This document shows positions 43,059-52,831 of a stretch of 64,000 bases of DNA, piece after piece. The notes under the pieces were generated by a model. It saw nothing but the letters and a program-made list of their open reading frames with translations. It made no database searches and was not told the DNA's origin. The stretch comes from Oscillospiraceae bacterium (GTDB taxonomy: Bacteria; Bacillota; Clostridia; Oscillospirales; Oscillospiraceae), in NCBI GenBank assembly GCA_009777775.1, contig WRLE01000006.1:1-64000 (forward strand). Reading direction: 5' to 3'. The position numbers were made by a program, and so were the translations under genes. Numbering within the stretch: position 1 is the first letter of the stretch; each line of letters opens with the position of its first letter.

Positions 43059-44567
43059 TTATATGCCTCCTCCCAGCTTTTCAATGCCAGATGAAATGCG
43101 CTTTAGGGTTTCTTCACGTCCTAGAATAGCACATATTTCCACAGCTCCTCCAGGAGTTACCGCTTTACCTGAAACAGCAATACGAACAGGCCACATTAGC
43201 GTTGCATTTTTCACAGCTTGTCTCTCAGCAAGGGCTATAAACTCATTGTGTAATGAATCATTAGTCCAATTAGAAAGCTCCGCAAGTGCGCTATATGCTG
43301 CGCTTAGCATATCCAACGAAATGCTTTCATCAGTTCCTGATTTCTTATGGACATACAATTGCTGGTCATACTCGGGCAAAGTATCAAAGAAATCAATTTT
43401 TTCTGGTATATCGCTTAATTTTTCGCAACGGGCTTGGAGTATCCTAGCGATTGCTTCAACGGATATATCCTCATTTTTCACAGCTTGTCTAATATACTCT
43501 TGTGCAATCTGTGCAAATTCCGAAAGGGGTAAGGCACGAATATATTCGCTGTTGAAATGATTAAGTTTTCCAATATCAAAAATTGATGGAGATTTCGACA
43601 AGCCTTTTATTTCAAAGACTTCAGTCAATTCCTGCAAAGAAAAAATTTCTTTCTCCCCACCTGGGCTCCAACCAAGGAGCGCAACATAGTTTAATATGGC
43701 TTCCGGTAGATAGCCTTGTTTTAGCAAGTCTTCGTAAGTGGGGTCTCCCCGACGTTTTGAAAGCTTGTTTTTACTATCTCGCATAATTAGTGAGACTGTA
43801 ATATATGCTGGTATATCCCAATCAAAAGCCTTGTATAATAGATTATATTTCGGAGCAGAGCTGATATACTCGCTACCCCTTAAAACATGGGTTACACCCA
43901 TAAGATGATCGTCGATGACATTGGCGAAATTATATGTGGGCATTCCATCGCTTTTCAATAGAATCATATCATCTAAAGTTTTATTTTGTGCAATAATTTC
44001 ACCAAACACCATATCAACCACCGTTGTTTCACCTTCTTTCGGGGCTTTCATGCGTATGGCAAAGGACTCACCCTCATCGACTCGCTTCTTTGCATCTGCA
44101 TAATTTATCTCTCTGCAAAGGTCAGCAATTGGTAAGCTGCTATGAGCTACAGCCTCTGGCTCATCTTCTTCCTCATCGATTTCATGGACATCGTGACCTT
44201 TGGAACAAAAGCAATAATATGCAGCTCCTTTTTCGCACAAAAGCTCCGCATATGGACGATATAGGGGTTTTCGTTCGCTTTGGGTATATGGAGCAACAGG
44301 ACCGCCAATAATAGGACCTTCATCGTAATGCAAGCCCGCTCCATTTAATGTGTCAATGATAATTTCAGTGGAACCTTCCACGAAGCGAGCGAAATCCGTA
44401 TCCTCAATTCGCAATATAAATGTTCCACCAAGTTTTTTTGCAACTAAATATGCATAAAGTGCAGTTCGTAAACCTCCAACATGCATATACCCGGTTGGAC
44501 TCGGCGCAAACCTTGTCCTGGCGACTCCTCGTGGGATTTTCGCCTCCATTTCATCAAAAAAGCTCAT
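43059..44567 (-). CDS. gltX: Glutamyl-tRNA synthetase
   Basis: A 502-residue class I synthetase. HIGH-type motif in RFAPSPTGYMHVGGLRTALY, KMSKS-type motif as KLSKRRGDPTYEDL (residues about 255). RIEDTDFARFVEGS and YNFANVIDDHLMGVTHVLRG are further family landmarks. It charges tRNA-Glu and, in many Bacillota, also tRNA-Gln for later amidation. It follows the acyl-ligase-like gene by 15 bases. Confidence 0.96.
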   Translation of the reverse strand: MSFFDEMEAKIPRGVARTRFAPSPTGYMHVGGLRTALYAYLVAKKLGGTFILRIEDTDFARFVEGSTEIIIDTLNGAGLHYDEGPIIGGPVAPYTQSERKPLYRPYAELLCEKGAAYYCFCSKGHDVHEIDEEEDEPEAVAHSSLPIADLCREINYADAKKRVDEGESFAIRMKAPKEGETTVVDMVFGEIIAQNKTLDDMILLKSDGMPTYNFANVIDDHLMGVTHVLRGSEYISSAPKYNLLYKAFDWDIPAYITVSLIMRDSKNKLSKRRGDPTYEDLLKQGYLPEAILNYVALLGWSPGGEKEIFSLQELTEVFEIKGLSKSPSIFDIGKLNHFNSEYIRALPLSEFAQIAQEYIRQAVKNEDISVEAIARILQARCEKLSDIPEKIDFFDTLPEYDQQLYVHKKSGTDESISLDMLSAAYSALAELSNWTNDSLHNEFIALAERQAVKNATLMWPVRIAVSGKAVTPGGAVEICAILGREETLKRISSGIEKLGGGI

Positions 44568-44582
44568 TTTAAACTCCCATTT

Positions 44583-46286
44583 CTAACTTCTAATTTTTAT
44601 TGCTTCTTCTTCCTCCAGGATGGTGTATGCCACTTTTCCCACTAGTGTGCGGGGTAATTCATCTCTATATTCAAACTCCCTTGGCATCGCATATCTTGCT
44701 ATATGCCTGCTGCAATGCTCCAATATTGATGCCTTTATCTCATCTGTGGGTGATAATCCCTCTCGTAACACTATGAAAGCTTTTATTCGCTGCATCCTAT
44801 AATCGTCTGGAACCCCGATGACGCAGCAAATGAGGACGCTCTCATGTGCCTCTATTTCATTTTCCAGCTGTGAAGGATATACGCTATATCCCGATGTGAC
44901 AATCATTCGCTTTATACGTTGGCGAAAATATACAAAACCCTCTTCATCTATGACTCCTAAGTCCCCTGTGTGTAGCCACACCAAACCATCTGAATGAAGT
45001 TGAAGTGCTTGAGATGTTTCCTCCTCGTTATTATCATACCCTTTCATAACAGTCGGACCTGTGAGGGTTATTTCTCCCTCTTCTCCATACGGGAGAGCTT
45101 CGGTGCTTCCCTGGCGAACTATTTTGTAAAAAGTATCAGGATATGGAATTCCAATGCTGCCTTCTTTATGAAAATCATGGGGAGTCAAACAACTAGCTGT
45201 AACACATTCTGTTAAGCCATAACCCTCCCTCACCTGTACCTTCGCTCCCCTTGCAATGAGAAAAGCATCCACTTTTCTTTTAAGCTCCACAGACAAGGAA
45301 TCTCCGCCACAAAAAACACCTTCCAACTGGGACATATCTAATTTATCAATATTTTCGAGTCTCAGCAAAGCTTCAAAGAGTGTCGGTACCCCAGCGATAT
45401 AATGGGGTTTGTATTTTTTTAATAGCTGAGCATATGACTTGATTGAAAACTGAGGAACCAGAATGGTCGTGCCACCAGCAACATAAGCTGTATGAATGCA
45501 AATCCCCAACCCGAAGCCATGGAATATGGGCATAATTGCAAGCATTTTATGGGTTGGAACAACGCATTTTGCAGCAGAAATAGTTTGCAAGGCAAGGGCA
45601 TTGAAATTGCGATTTGTCAACAATATACCCTTTGTTGTTCCCGTTGTGCCCCCGCTATATAAAATAGCAGCAATATCATCACCCGATGTTTCTTCAAAAG
45701 TTTCAACCTTTTTAGAATTTGCCTTTGCCAACATTTCGGAATATCTTAATATTTTTCCACTTGAAGGTCTCCGTGGGATTTTTCTACCCTGGGTTAATCT
45801 ATATAATGGTTTTTTTATACCTTTTAATCCATCTTCAATACCGCATAAAATGAGGGTGTTTACACCAGTTCTAGGGAGTATCTCAATAAGCTTATCGCTA
45901 AATTGGTCCAAGGTCAAGGTAGCCACACTTCTGCTGTCGTTTAAATAGCGCACAAGCTCCTCGCTGGCAGAGAGAGGATGCACCATATTCGCCACAGCAC
46001 CTATATGATTCAAAGCATAAAACATGACAACCGCCTGGGGTGTATTTGGCATACAAATCGTCACTCTGTCATGTTTTCCTATACCAATCATACGTAAAGC
46101 ATTAGCGCATAGATGAATCTCATCAGCAAAATCTCTATAGCTTTGTTTGCTTCCAAAGAAATCATAAGCTATCACATTTGGATATGTAAGTGCCGCATCA
46201 AAAACCAGCTGTGCCATGGAACAGTCTGGATATTCGATGCTACTTATCTCACTTCCATAATTTTGCCACAGAGTATCAATACTCAT
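44583..46286 (-). CDS. AMP-dependent acyl-CoA synthetase/ligase
   Basis: The ATG at 46286 (MSIDTLWQNYG) is preferred because AAAGGAAA lies eight bases upstream. The 567-residue product has the adenylate-forming motifs: ILYSGGTTGTTKGILLTNRN (P-loop), EGYGLTECV, WLHTGDLGVIDEEGF and a C-terminal lysine in LPRTLVGKVAY. It activates a carboxylic acid, probably a fatty or aromatic acid, to its CoA ester. The substrate cannot be read. It appears to head the gene run into gltX. Confidence 0.87.
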   Translation of the reverse strand: MSIDTLWQNYGSEISSIEYPDCSMAQLVFDAALTYPNVIAYDFFGSKQSYRDFADEIHLCANALRMIGIGKHDRVTICMPNTPQAVVMFYALNHIGAVANMVHPLSASEELVRYLNDSRSVATLTLDQFSDKLIEILPRTGVNTLILCGIEDGLKGIKKPLYRLTQGRKIPRRPSSGKILRYSEMLAKANSKKVETFEETSGDDIAAILYSGGTTGTTKGILLTNRNFNALALQTISAAKCVVPTHKMLAIMPIFHGFGLGICIHTAYVAGGTTILVPQFSIKSYAQLLKKYKPHYIAGVPTLFEALLRLENIDKLDMSQLEGVFCGGDSLSVELKRKVDAFLIARGAKVQVREGYGLTECVTASCLTPHDFHKEGSIGIPYPDTFYKIVRQGSTEALPYGEEGEITLTGPTVMKGYDNNEEETSQALQLHSDGLVWLHTGDLGVIDEEGFVYFRQRIKRMIVTSGYSVYPSQLENEIEAHESVLICCVIGVPDDYRMQRIKAFIVLREGLSPTDEIKASILEHCSRHIARYAMPREFEYRDELPRTLVGKVAYTILEEEEAIKIRS

Positions 46287-46456
46287 ACACAACGTTTCCT
46301 TTGATATAATTCATATATGCCCTGAGGAGTATTAATTGTAGCCTATCATCAATTGACATATCGGTCAAGCTAAAATATACTAACATAGTAAATGTTAAAG
46401 ATAGCTATTGGTCACGGAAAAAAATTTAGTATTATTGCAAGTAGCGTAGCGCCCCC

Positions 46457-46496
46457 CCGTGTCATTCTGAGGGAGCGTAGCGACCGAAGAATCTTA
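46457..46496 (+). repeat. Diverged copy of the GTCATCCTGAGCG intergenic repeat
   Basis: CCGTGTCATTCTGAGGGAGC continues GTAGCGACCGAAGAATCTTA. It matches the copies at 2517-2546 and 37648-37679 at both ends but carries extra bases in the middle. Confidence 0.55.
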
Positions 46497-46556
46497 ATAG
46501 CCAGCAATTTCAGTAAAAAACTATAGTTCAACGAAAACGAGCAGGAGGAAAAATAT

Positions 46557-47135
46557 ATGTGCGGAAGATATTTGGTCGATGATGATGCGGCTGATACAAT
46601 AGAAATGTGGATGAACAGCCTCACAGGAGGCTTGCCAAATTATACCACAGGTGAAGTATTCCCAACAAACATTGCAGCAGTTTTGACTCAAAATGGACCA
46701 GAAGCGGTGAAATGGGGCTTTCCCCATTGGCAAAACAGCAGTGTTATCATAAATGCCCGCTCAGAAACAGCATTAAATAGCAATATGTTTCGCAAGCCGC
46801 TCCAAAATCAACGCTGTGTCATACCATCAAGCGGGTTTTACGAATGGTCTGCTGTACCCGGCACAAAAAAGAAGGACAAGCACTTGCTTCGAATCACAGA
46901 AGATGAAATGCTCTTCATGGCTGGTATGTATAACACATTTCACGATAAAAACGGTAACGAATACAGCGCATTTGTCATACTCACCACCGATGCCCATGAA
47001 TCCATTGCCCATATACATAATAGGATGCCGCTTCTTTTGTTGCATGATGAAAACGATTTGTGGCTAGGGGACAACAGCTTCATGGAATTCGCCCTCAACC
47101 GCCCAGGACCTGAACTAATTAGCAAGCTAGTCTAA
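46557..47135 (+). CDS. SRAP-domain (HMCES/YedK) protein
   Basis: A 192-residue protein starting MCGRY, with the catalytic Cys2 exposed after Met removal. Other SRAP landmarks are KWGFPHW, IINARSET, RCVIPSSGFYEW and HNRMPLLL. HMCES/YedK proteins cross-link to abasic sites in single-stranded DNA and shield them. AGGAGG-type site upstream. A stand-alone gene after an intergenic repeat. Confidence 0.94.
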   Translation: MCGRYLVDDDAADTIEMWMNSLTGGLPNYTTGEVFPTNIAAVLTQNGPEAVKWGFPHWQNSSVIINARSETALNSNMFRKPLQNQRCVIPSSGFYEWSAVPGTKKKDKHLLRITEDEMLFMAGMYNTFHDKNGNEYSAFVILTTDAHESIAHIHNRMPLLLLHDENDLWLGDNSFMEFALNRPGPELISKLV

Positions 47136-47221
47136 TATGATATTGTTTCATATATTGTCCTTGCAATTTCCGCTGTATGTGTTATTATTGGTTTATTATA
47201 TAAGATAGGTGTTGATTCTTA

Positions 47222-48877
47222 GTGAAATCCATCAAAAATATACTCATCACCCTTGTAGTCGGTGTGGTCTATTTTTATTTCTCCCTACCGGCGATAAATT
47301 ACCAGAATCCAGATTTGTATATATTTCTCCTTGTTTTGACAGCAATTTACGCCTTATTGGAAATTAGAAGCAAAGGTATATTCCGCGGTGCAATGGATGA
47401 TCTCAGCAATTCCATTCCTTTGGATGTCGTAAACTCTGTTGTTAGTAGGCTTATAAAAGAAAGCAAAATACCTGTCATAATAGCAATTGCTTTGGTAGCG
47501 TTTCTATTTATTGGAAATGTTGTATCATCGCCCTTTTTCAGAGCCAATGCATATAGCAACTTGCTCCAAGTTATCCCTGGTGATTTTGCTGTTGAAGTTT
47601 CGGAAATTCAACTCAGCAGCCAAATCCCAATGCTAGATACAGACTCGGCACAAAGGCTCGGCGAACGTAAAATGGGAGAGCTTGCAGACATGGTTTCCCA
47701 ATATGAGGTGGCAAAGGATTACACCCAAATAAACTACAAAGGTACACCCGTCAGGACAACTTCCCTGGAATATGGCGACCTCATAAAATGGTTCAATAAC
47801 CGCTCCACGGGACTTCCAGTATATTTCATCGTCGATATGGTGACCCAAAACGTCGAAGTCATATGGGTTTCAGATGTGGTGGAAGGCGCAACAGGTATAA
47901 AATATGCGCCAGCTGAATATTTGAGCAGAGACTTAACTAGACATTTGCGCTTTAATTACCCCACATTCATGTTCGACACTCCGAATTTCGAGATTGACGA
48001 AGATGGCGTTCCCTACTGGGTCTGCCCCAGACTGGTCAGGCGCATCGGTATCTTCGGAGGCAAAGACATTCAAGGAGCTGTGCTTGTCAACGCTGTCACA
48101 GGCGAATGTCAATACTACGAAGACCTCCCCGTGTGGGTTGACAGGGCATATTCCGCTGACTTGATTATCCAACAATACGACTATTTCGGCAGATATCAAA
48201 ATGGTTTTTGGAACTCTATATTCGGTCAAAGGGACGTAACAGTAACCACAGAAGGCTATAATTATATCGCCATCAACGATGATGTGTATATGTACACGGG
48301 CATCACCAGCGTGGGTACCGATCAATCGAACATCGGTTTTATTCTGACAAATCAAAGAACAAAACATACATCATTTTATTCTATTGCAGGAGCTACAGAA
48401 TTTAGCGCAATGGCTTCTGCCCAAGGTGCAGTGCAGCACTTAAATTATAGATCCACCTTCCCGCTCCTTTTGAACATATCTTCCCAACCTACATATTTCA
48501 GTGCATTAAAAGACTCAGCGGGTCTGGTGAAAATGTATGCCATGGTCAATGTCGAGCAATATCAAATCGTCGCAACAGGCGCAACCGTAACGGAGTGCGA
48601 CAGAAATTACAGAGAGCAGCTACGCATAAACAACCTTGCTGAGGAAGTTTACATTGTCACAACAGAAATCACAGGTTACATCGAAGAAATCCGCTCTGCA
48701 GTCATTAATGGTAACACGCAATATTACATCAGGCTCAGCGGTACGGATTATTTCTACAAGCTTTCAGCTAGTGAATCCGAAATAGCTGTTGTCTTAGATG
48801 TGGGAGATAGGGTCTCACTGAGTGCCAGCGATGACACAGGCACAGTAAGAGCAGCCTCTTCACTACGACTGAGATAG
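47222..48877 (+). CDS. Large membrane protein of unknown function
   Basis: A 551-residue protein with GTG start. Two hydrophobic segments near residues 6-22 and 32-45, and a third at about 86-106 (IPVIIAIALVAFLFIGNVV), then a soluble domain of about 440 residues that is presumably outside. The domain contains KDYTQINYKGTPVRTTSLEY, GLPVYFIVDMVTQNVEVIWV and TGECQYYEDLPVWVDRAYSA. A C-terminal OB-like strand-rich end is possible. No family is recognised with confidence. The ribosome binding site is weak. A hairpin terminator follows. Confidence 0.75.
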   Translation: MKSIKNILITLVVGVVYFYFSLPAINYQNPDLYIFLLVLTAIYALLEIRSKGIFRGAMDDLSNSIPLDVVNSVVSRLIKESKIPVIIAIALVAFLFIGNVVSSPFFRANAYSNLLQVIPGDFAVEVSEIQLSSQIPMLDTDSAQRLGERKMGELADMVSQYEVAKDYTQINYKGTPVRTTSLEYGDLIKWFNNRSTGLPVYFIVDMVTQNVEVIWVSDVVEGATGIKYAPAEYLSRDLTRHLRFNYPTFMFDTPNFEIDEDGVPYWVCPRLVRRIGIFGGKDIQGAVLVNAVTGECQYYEDLPVWVDRAYSADLIIQQYDYFGRYQNGFWNSIFGQRDVTVTTEGYNYIAINDDVYMYTGITSVGTDQSNIGFILTNQRTKHTSFYSIAGATEFSAMASAQGAVQHLNYRSTFPLLLNISSQPTYFSALKDSAGLVKMYAMVNVEQYQIVATGATVTECDRNYREQLRINNLAEEVYIVTTEITGYIEEIRSAVINGNTQYYIRLSGTDYFYKLSASESEIAVVLDVGDRVSLSASDDTGTVRAASSLRLR

Positions 48878-48916
48878 TGAAAATCGATTAAACAAAATTT
48901 CTCGTATAAAAGCATA

Positions 48917-48966
48917 ATAAACCCCTTTCCGAATTCCTTTCTGGAGTACGAAAAGGGGTTTATTTT
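48917..48966. terminator. Bidirectional terminator
   Basis: AATAAACCCCTTT and AAAGGGGTTTATT form a 13-bp stem between convergent genes, with a TTTTG run after it on the plus strand. Confidence 0.85.
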
Positions 48967-49049
48967 GTTACTAGTCATGTGATATTTAATATCGTCTTTA
49001 CGAGTCGCGAAGAAGCAATCCAATCCTTTTTGTAAAAAAACACTTTGTA

Positions 49050-50363
49050 TCAAGTCTCAGTTCCGCTTCTTTTGAGTCCTATCATAACAAAGCCTGCAAT
49101 CGCCATGCACACAGCTGGACAAAGAGTATACAAAGCTCGCAAAGAAAATATCGCACCAGGAGTCTGCACAGAAACCATCGGGGAATAGCCTGATATACCC
49201 ATAACAAAAGCAGATGAACCCCCAGCAATTGCAGCTCCGAGATTCGAGCTTAGATTCATAGTTGATGATAATATTTCGCTCATGCTAAGACCTTCCTGAG
49301 CGCGTAATTCATCGGACAAGGATGCCACAACAGTATAGACAAGATTGGCGACTATGGCTGTGAATACCCCATATAAAACAACGCAGACCACCAGAGCCAC
49401 AGGTCGGTCACCAATGAAAAGCATCAATAAGCATACGCATGCGGTGGCAAATAAACCAAATACAATCAAGCTTTCTTTTTTAGCATATTTCAAAAGCGAA
49501 GGTATAATTGTTTGGACAGCCAAGGGTGTAATTAAACCAAAAAATATGAAGATAGGTAACAAATCACCACGCTTTAATACATGGCTCAAAAAATGATATG
49601 TAGCAGAGTTTTTGAAGGAATCTGCTATGGAATATATGCAAAAGCCAGTCATAAACAAAATAACCCGTTTGTTGCGACCTATTGCAACAAAAATATCTTT
49701 CAAAGAAGGTTTTCCACGACTTTCGCTATAATGCCGCTCATTTAAACGAAAATATGCATTGAACAAAAGCGGAATCGTAATGATAGCAAATAGTACAAGA
49801 GTCAATGCAAAACCTTTTTCCATGTTTCCAGATCCAAGGAACCCTGCCAAAGGCAACATAAAAGTACCGATGGCGATATATGCCAAAATTGCGCTACTAT
49901 TTGAAAATGACATGAACCTGGAGCGGCTAAAATCGTCTTGGGCTAAGTAAGGAAGCAGGGAAATTGATGCAGTATTCAGTACAGTCCAGCTCAATTCGCA
50001 AAATATCAGCATCGCGGCTACATAAGGAAGGCGAAAGCCAGTATTTATTTTTGTAGTCACCCCAATAGCCGCCATACTCAATGAAAAAGGTAAAGTACAC
50101 CACTTGAAATATGGTCTATACTTACCGTCTTTAAATTTCATCCTGTTAATGAAAATGCCCACAAATTGTGCATCGACAGCACTGATAATGCGAAATATCA
50201 AAAGCAAAACCGCAGCGTATGCCGGTGGTATCATCACCACATCAGTGAGAAACATAAGTAGATAATAAGACAAAAACGCCATGAAGATGCTGGTGGAGAA
50301 CTGCGCTCCGCCAAATGCAAGCATCTCTGAGGCGTTTGCTCTTTTTATATTATTATCTCCCAT
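49050..50363 (-). CDS. GPH-family sugar/cation symporter (MFS)
   Basis: A 437-residue protein with about 12 hydrophobic segments and the GPH (MelB-like) layout: YYLLMFLTDVV near the N-terminus, MKFKDGKYRPYFKWC after the second helix, and FVAIGRNKRVILF in the central loop. GPH transporters import glycosides or glucuronides with Na+ or H+. No glycosidase lies next to it, so the substrate is unknown. A TetR-family regulator is encoded 31 bases upstream on the same strand and probably controls it; a drug or lipid substrate is therefore also possible. Confidence 0.88.
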   Translation of the reverse strand: MGDNNIKRANASEMLAFGGAQFSTSIFMAFLSYYLLMFLTDVVMIPPAYAAVLLLIFRIISAVDAQFVGIFINRMKFKDGKYRPYFKWCTLPFSLSMAAIGVTTKINTGFRLPYVAAMLIFCELSWTVLNTASISLLPYLAQDDFSRSRFMSFSNSSAILAYIAIGTFMLPLAGFLGSGNMEKGFALTLVLFAIITIPLLFNAYFRLNERHYSESRGKPSLKDIFVAIGRNKRVILFMTGFCIYSIADSFKNSATYHFLSHVLKRGDLLPIFIFFGLITPLAVQTIIPSLLKYAKKESLIVFGLFATACVCLLMLFIGDRPVALVVCVVLYGVFTAIVANLVYTVVASLSDELRAQEGLSMSEILSSTMNLSSNLGAAIAGGSSAFVMGISGYSPMVSVQTPGAIFSLRALYTLCPAVCMAIAGFVMIGLKRSGTET

Positions 50364-50394
50364 CTATATATTTCCTTTATAGCTCATACTCTAC

Positions 50395-51030
50395 TTATTT
50401 AGTTCCATGAAGCTCAAGCATCAAATTAAATGATTCTCTAAGCAATCCTTCCATTCCCTTCCCAGTAAACTCAGGTTGATTATCGCCAATCCCCAACATC
50501 ATCCTGAGAGCAAAAGTATAAAACAAACTAGATACGATTTTAGACCAATAATCGGAGTCGATGTTATCGTCAATTATTTCAAGCTTGATGAGCGCATCAA
50601 TGATTTTTCCAAAGTTGATTTCCGCTCTCAAAACAAGCTGGTCGGAAATATATCTACCCACATTCGGGTTTCGCAGTTGCTCTTGGAGCATCACGCATAA
50701 TACATTCATATAATAAGCGATTTTGTCTGCGGGAAATGCAGTTTGCAAACAAGCCAATATCCCATCGGCATTTGGTTTTTCCAGCAAGATTCCGTCAATA
50801 TTTCGCATTTCGAATATATCTGTATTATCTACCGCATATTCCTCCATCATCTCTTCCAAAATAGCATTTTTAGATGGAAAATGATGATAAAGGGAAGCCG
50901 GATTCTTCAGTCCCGCTGCAATAGCCAATTCGCGAACAGAAGTATCCGCAAAACCTTTTTTCGCAAAAATGCTAGCAGCACATTCAAGAATCCTTTGCTT
51001 CGTCATACTGCTATGAATATAACTGCTCAT
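50395..51030 (-). CDS. TetR/AcrR-family transcriptional regulator
   Basis: A 211-residue regulator. The N-terminal helix-turn-helix is typical: TKQRILECAASIFAKKGFAD, TSVRELAIAAGL, PASLYHHFPSKNAILEEMME. The C-terminal ligand-binding domain is all helical. GGAGG precedes the ATG. It is co-directional with the transporter downstream, and a promoter with an overlapping inverted repeat lies upstream, so it likely represses both in the absence of an unknown ligand. Confidence 0.93.
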   Translation of the reverse strand: MSSYIHSSMTKQRILECAASIFAKKGFADTSVRELAIAAGLKNPASLYHHFPSKNAILEEMMEEYAVDNTDIFEMRNIDGILLEKPNADGILACLQTAFPADKIAYYMNVLCVMLQEQLRNPNVGRYISDQLVLRAEINFGKIIDALIKLEIIDDNIDSDYWSKIVSSLFYTFALRMMLGIGDNQPEFTGKGMEGLLRESFNLMLELHGTK

Positions 51031-51075
51031 ATTTCCTCCAAAAAACTATAATATTCCCGCTTCACCTTCAACCTC

Positions 51076-51122
51076 ACTAACGCTTGTTAGTCAATTATAC
51101 CAAATATAAACCATTGTGTAAA
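51076..51122 (-). promoter_or_regulatory. Promoter and operator of the TetR-transporter operon
   Basis: On the minus strand TTTACA (51117-51122) and TATAAT (51094-51099) are 17 bases apart. Directly after the -10 box lies the inverted repeat ACTAAC/GTTAGT (51076-51091, four-base centre), a TetR-type operator half-site pattern placed to block initiation. Confidence 0.75.
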
Positions 51123-51320
51123 CTTTTACAAGGATTTTTCAAAGTTTTGTATGAAGATTGTTGCATCCATTGACTAGTAACATATTAATACAATAGATAA
51201 TTAAATTCCAACTATATTTATTGCCATTAATGTAAAACCCATGGTAAAATGTATGTAAAATCTCATCACCCAACCAATTGGTATGAGGATATATCAAAAA
51301 CATTCCTGTATAGGAAGTAG

Positions 51321-51998
51321 GTGAAAAACATAAACGGCAGACATGAACTTAAATTTAATATCAATGAAACCGACATAGCAATATTGCGAGCAAGGCTTCG
51401 TATTGTTGCCAAGGCAGATGAAAACGCAATTGAAAACGGCAGGTATAAAATAAACAGTTTATATTTTGATAATTATAACGATAAAGCAGTATTTGAAAAA
51501 CTCTCAGGACAAAGCAAGCGCGAAAAATTCAGATTAAGATATTATAACAACGATACTTCATTTATTCGCCTCGAAAAAAAGAGTAAAATTAATCGTTTAG
51601 TCTTTAAGGAAAGCACTATGATAAACCAACAACAATGCGAAAGATTGTTAGATGGTGATTATAAAGTGCTTCTCGAGGGAAATGAGCAGTTGTTTTTAGA
51701 GCTGTACAGCAAAATCACATACCAAAATCTTCGTCCCAAAAGCATAGTTGTATATACAAGAGAAGCCTATACATATGAACCCGGAAACGTACGCATCACA
51801 TTTGATACAGATATTAGAGCATCAAACAATGTCTTGGGATTCCTGAACGAATACCATCCCACCATACCCTCTGCAAAGGCAATGGTGTTGGAGGTGAAGC
51901 ACGATGCTTTTCTTCCAAATGTCATACGAGATATGTTGCAAATCGGATGGCGCAATCAAAGCGAATTTTCAAAATATACCGCATCACGTATTATTTAA
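51321..51998 (+). CDS. VTC-domain protein (polyphosphate polymerase-like)
   Basis: A 225-residue VTC domain, GTG start. The tunnel-fold landmarks are RHELKFNIN, YKINSLYFDN, REKFRLRYY, FIRLEKKSKINRLVFKE, VVYTREAY, RITFDTDIRASN and VLEVKHDAFLP; these carry the basic and acidic residues that line the active tunnel of yeast Vtc4. It may make polyphosphate or bind a polyanion. It leads the VTC-DUF4956-CotH run, a grouping seen in many Bacillota. Confidence 0.9.
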   Translation: MKNINGRHELKFNINETDIAILRARLRIVAKADENAIENGRYKINSLYFDNYNDKAVFEKLSGQSKREKFRLRYYNNDTSFIRLEKKSKINRLVFKESTMINQQQCERLLDGDYKVLLEGNEQLFLELYSKITYQNLRPKSIVVYTREAYTYEPGNVRITFDTDIRASNNVLGFLNEYHPTIPSAKAMVLEVKHDAFLPNVIRDMLQIGWRNQSEFSKYTASRII

Positions 51999-52099
51999 TT
52001 GACATTTTGTTAGTGTTTTATCAATAATTGTAGTATTTTCAATATATCAGAATTTTTCCACAAAAGTATCACAGCTATTTTATTAACGGAGGCTATAAT

Positions 52100-52768
52100 A
52101 TGTTAGACCAATTATTCAGTTTCAACTTCCTGGACAAAGCAGCAAGCTTCTCCCTCATCGACATTGCAGTTGCAATGCTTATATCATTTTCCCTCGGTCT
52201 TTTCATTTACTTTATTTACACCAAAACATTTAAAGGAGTCATGTATTCATCATCATTTGGAATAACATTAATCACCATGACTCTCATCACCACATTAATA
52301 ATATTGGCTGTAACATCTAATTTGATAGCTTCCCTCGGAATGGTCGGAGCCTTATCAATTGTTCGTTTCAGAACCGTTATAAAAGAGCCACTCGATTTGG
52401 TTTATCTGTTTTGGTCAATAACGATTGGTATAGTTGTCGGTGTTGGACTTATTCCATTGGCGGTAATCGGGTCTTTAACAATTGGTTCGATATTAATTGT
52501 ATTTGTAAATCGTAAAGTAAACGAAACCCCCTATGTGGCTGTCATTAGCTGTGCGAGCGAGCAAGCGGAAGCACAGATATTGGGAATGCTCGGCGAGTAC
52601 ACTAAAAAACATATGATTAAAGCGAAAAGCATATACTCTGGTGGAATCGAGCTGACAGTTGAAGTCAGATTAATCGATTCATCCGTCCAATTTGTAAACT
52701 CATTACTTTCCATAGAAGGCGTAATTAATGCTTCGTTGGTTTCATATAATGGCGATTATTATATGTAA
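52100..52768 (+). CDS. DUF4956 membrane protein
   Basis: A 222-residue protein. Three or four hydrophobic segments lie at about residues 20-42, 52-74, 80-95 and 105-130. The conserved cytoplasmic loop SLGMVGALSIVRFRTVIKEP precedes LDLVYLFWSITIGI. A soluble C-terminal domain (about 140-222) follows. This is the DUF4956 family, regularly next to VTC-domain proteins. GGAGG precedes the ATG. A role as membrane partner of the VTC enzyme, possibly in polymer export, is inference. Confidence 0.9.
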   Translation: MLDQLFSFNFLDKAASFSLIDIAVAMLISFSLGLFIYFIYTKTFKGVMYSSSFGITLITMTLITTLIILAVTSNLIASLGMVGALSIVRFRTVIKEPLDLVYLFWSITIGIVVGVGLIPLAVIGSLTIGSILIVFVNRKVNETPYVAVISCASEQAEAQILGMLGEYTKKHMIKAKSIYSGGIELTVEVRLIDSSVQFVNSLLSIEGVINASLVSYNGDYYM

Positions 52769-52831
52769 ACTAGCAAACTAACATATAATGTTCACTAAAA
52801 CATTATATCATCGAAAAATGGAGACTTCGTT

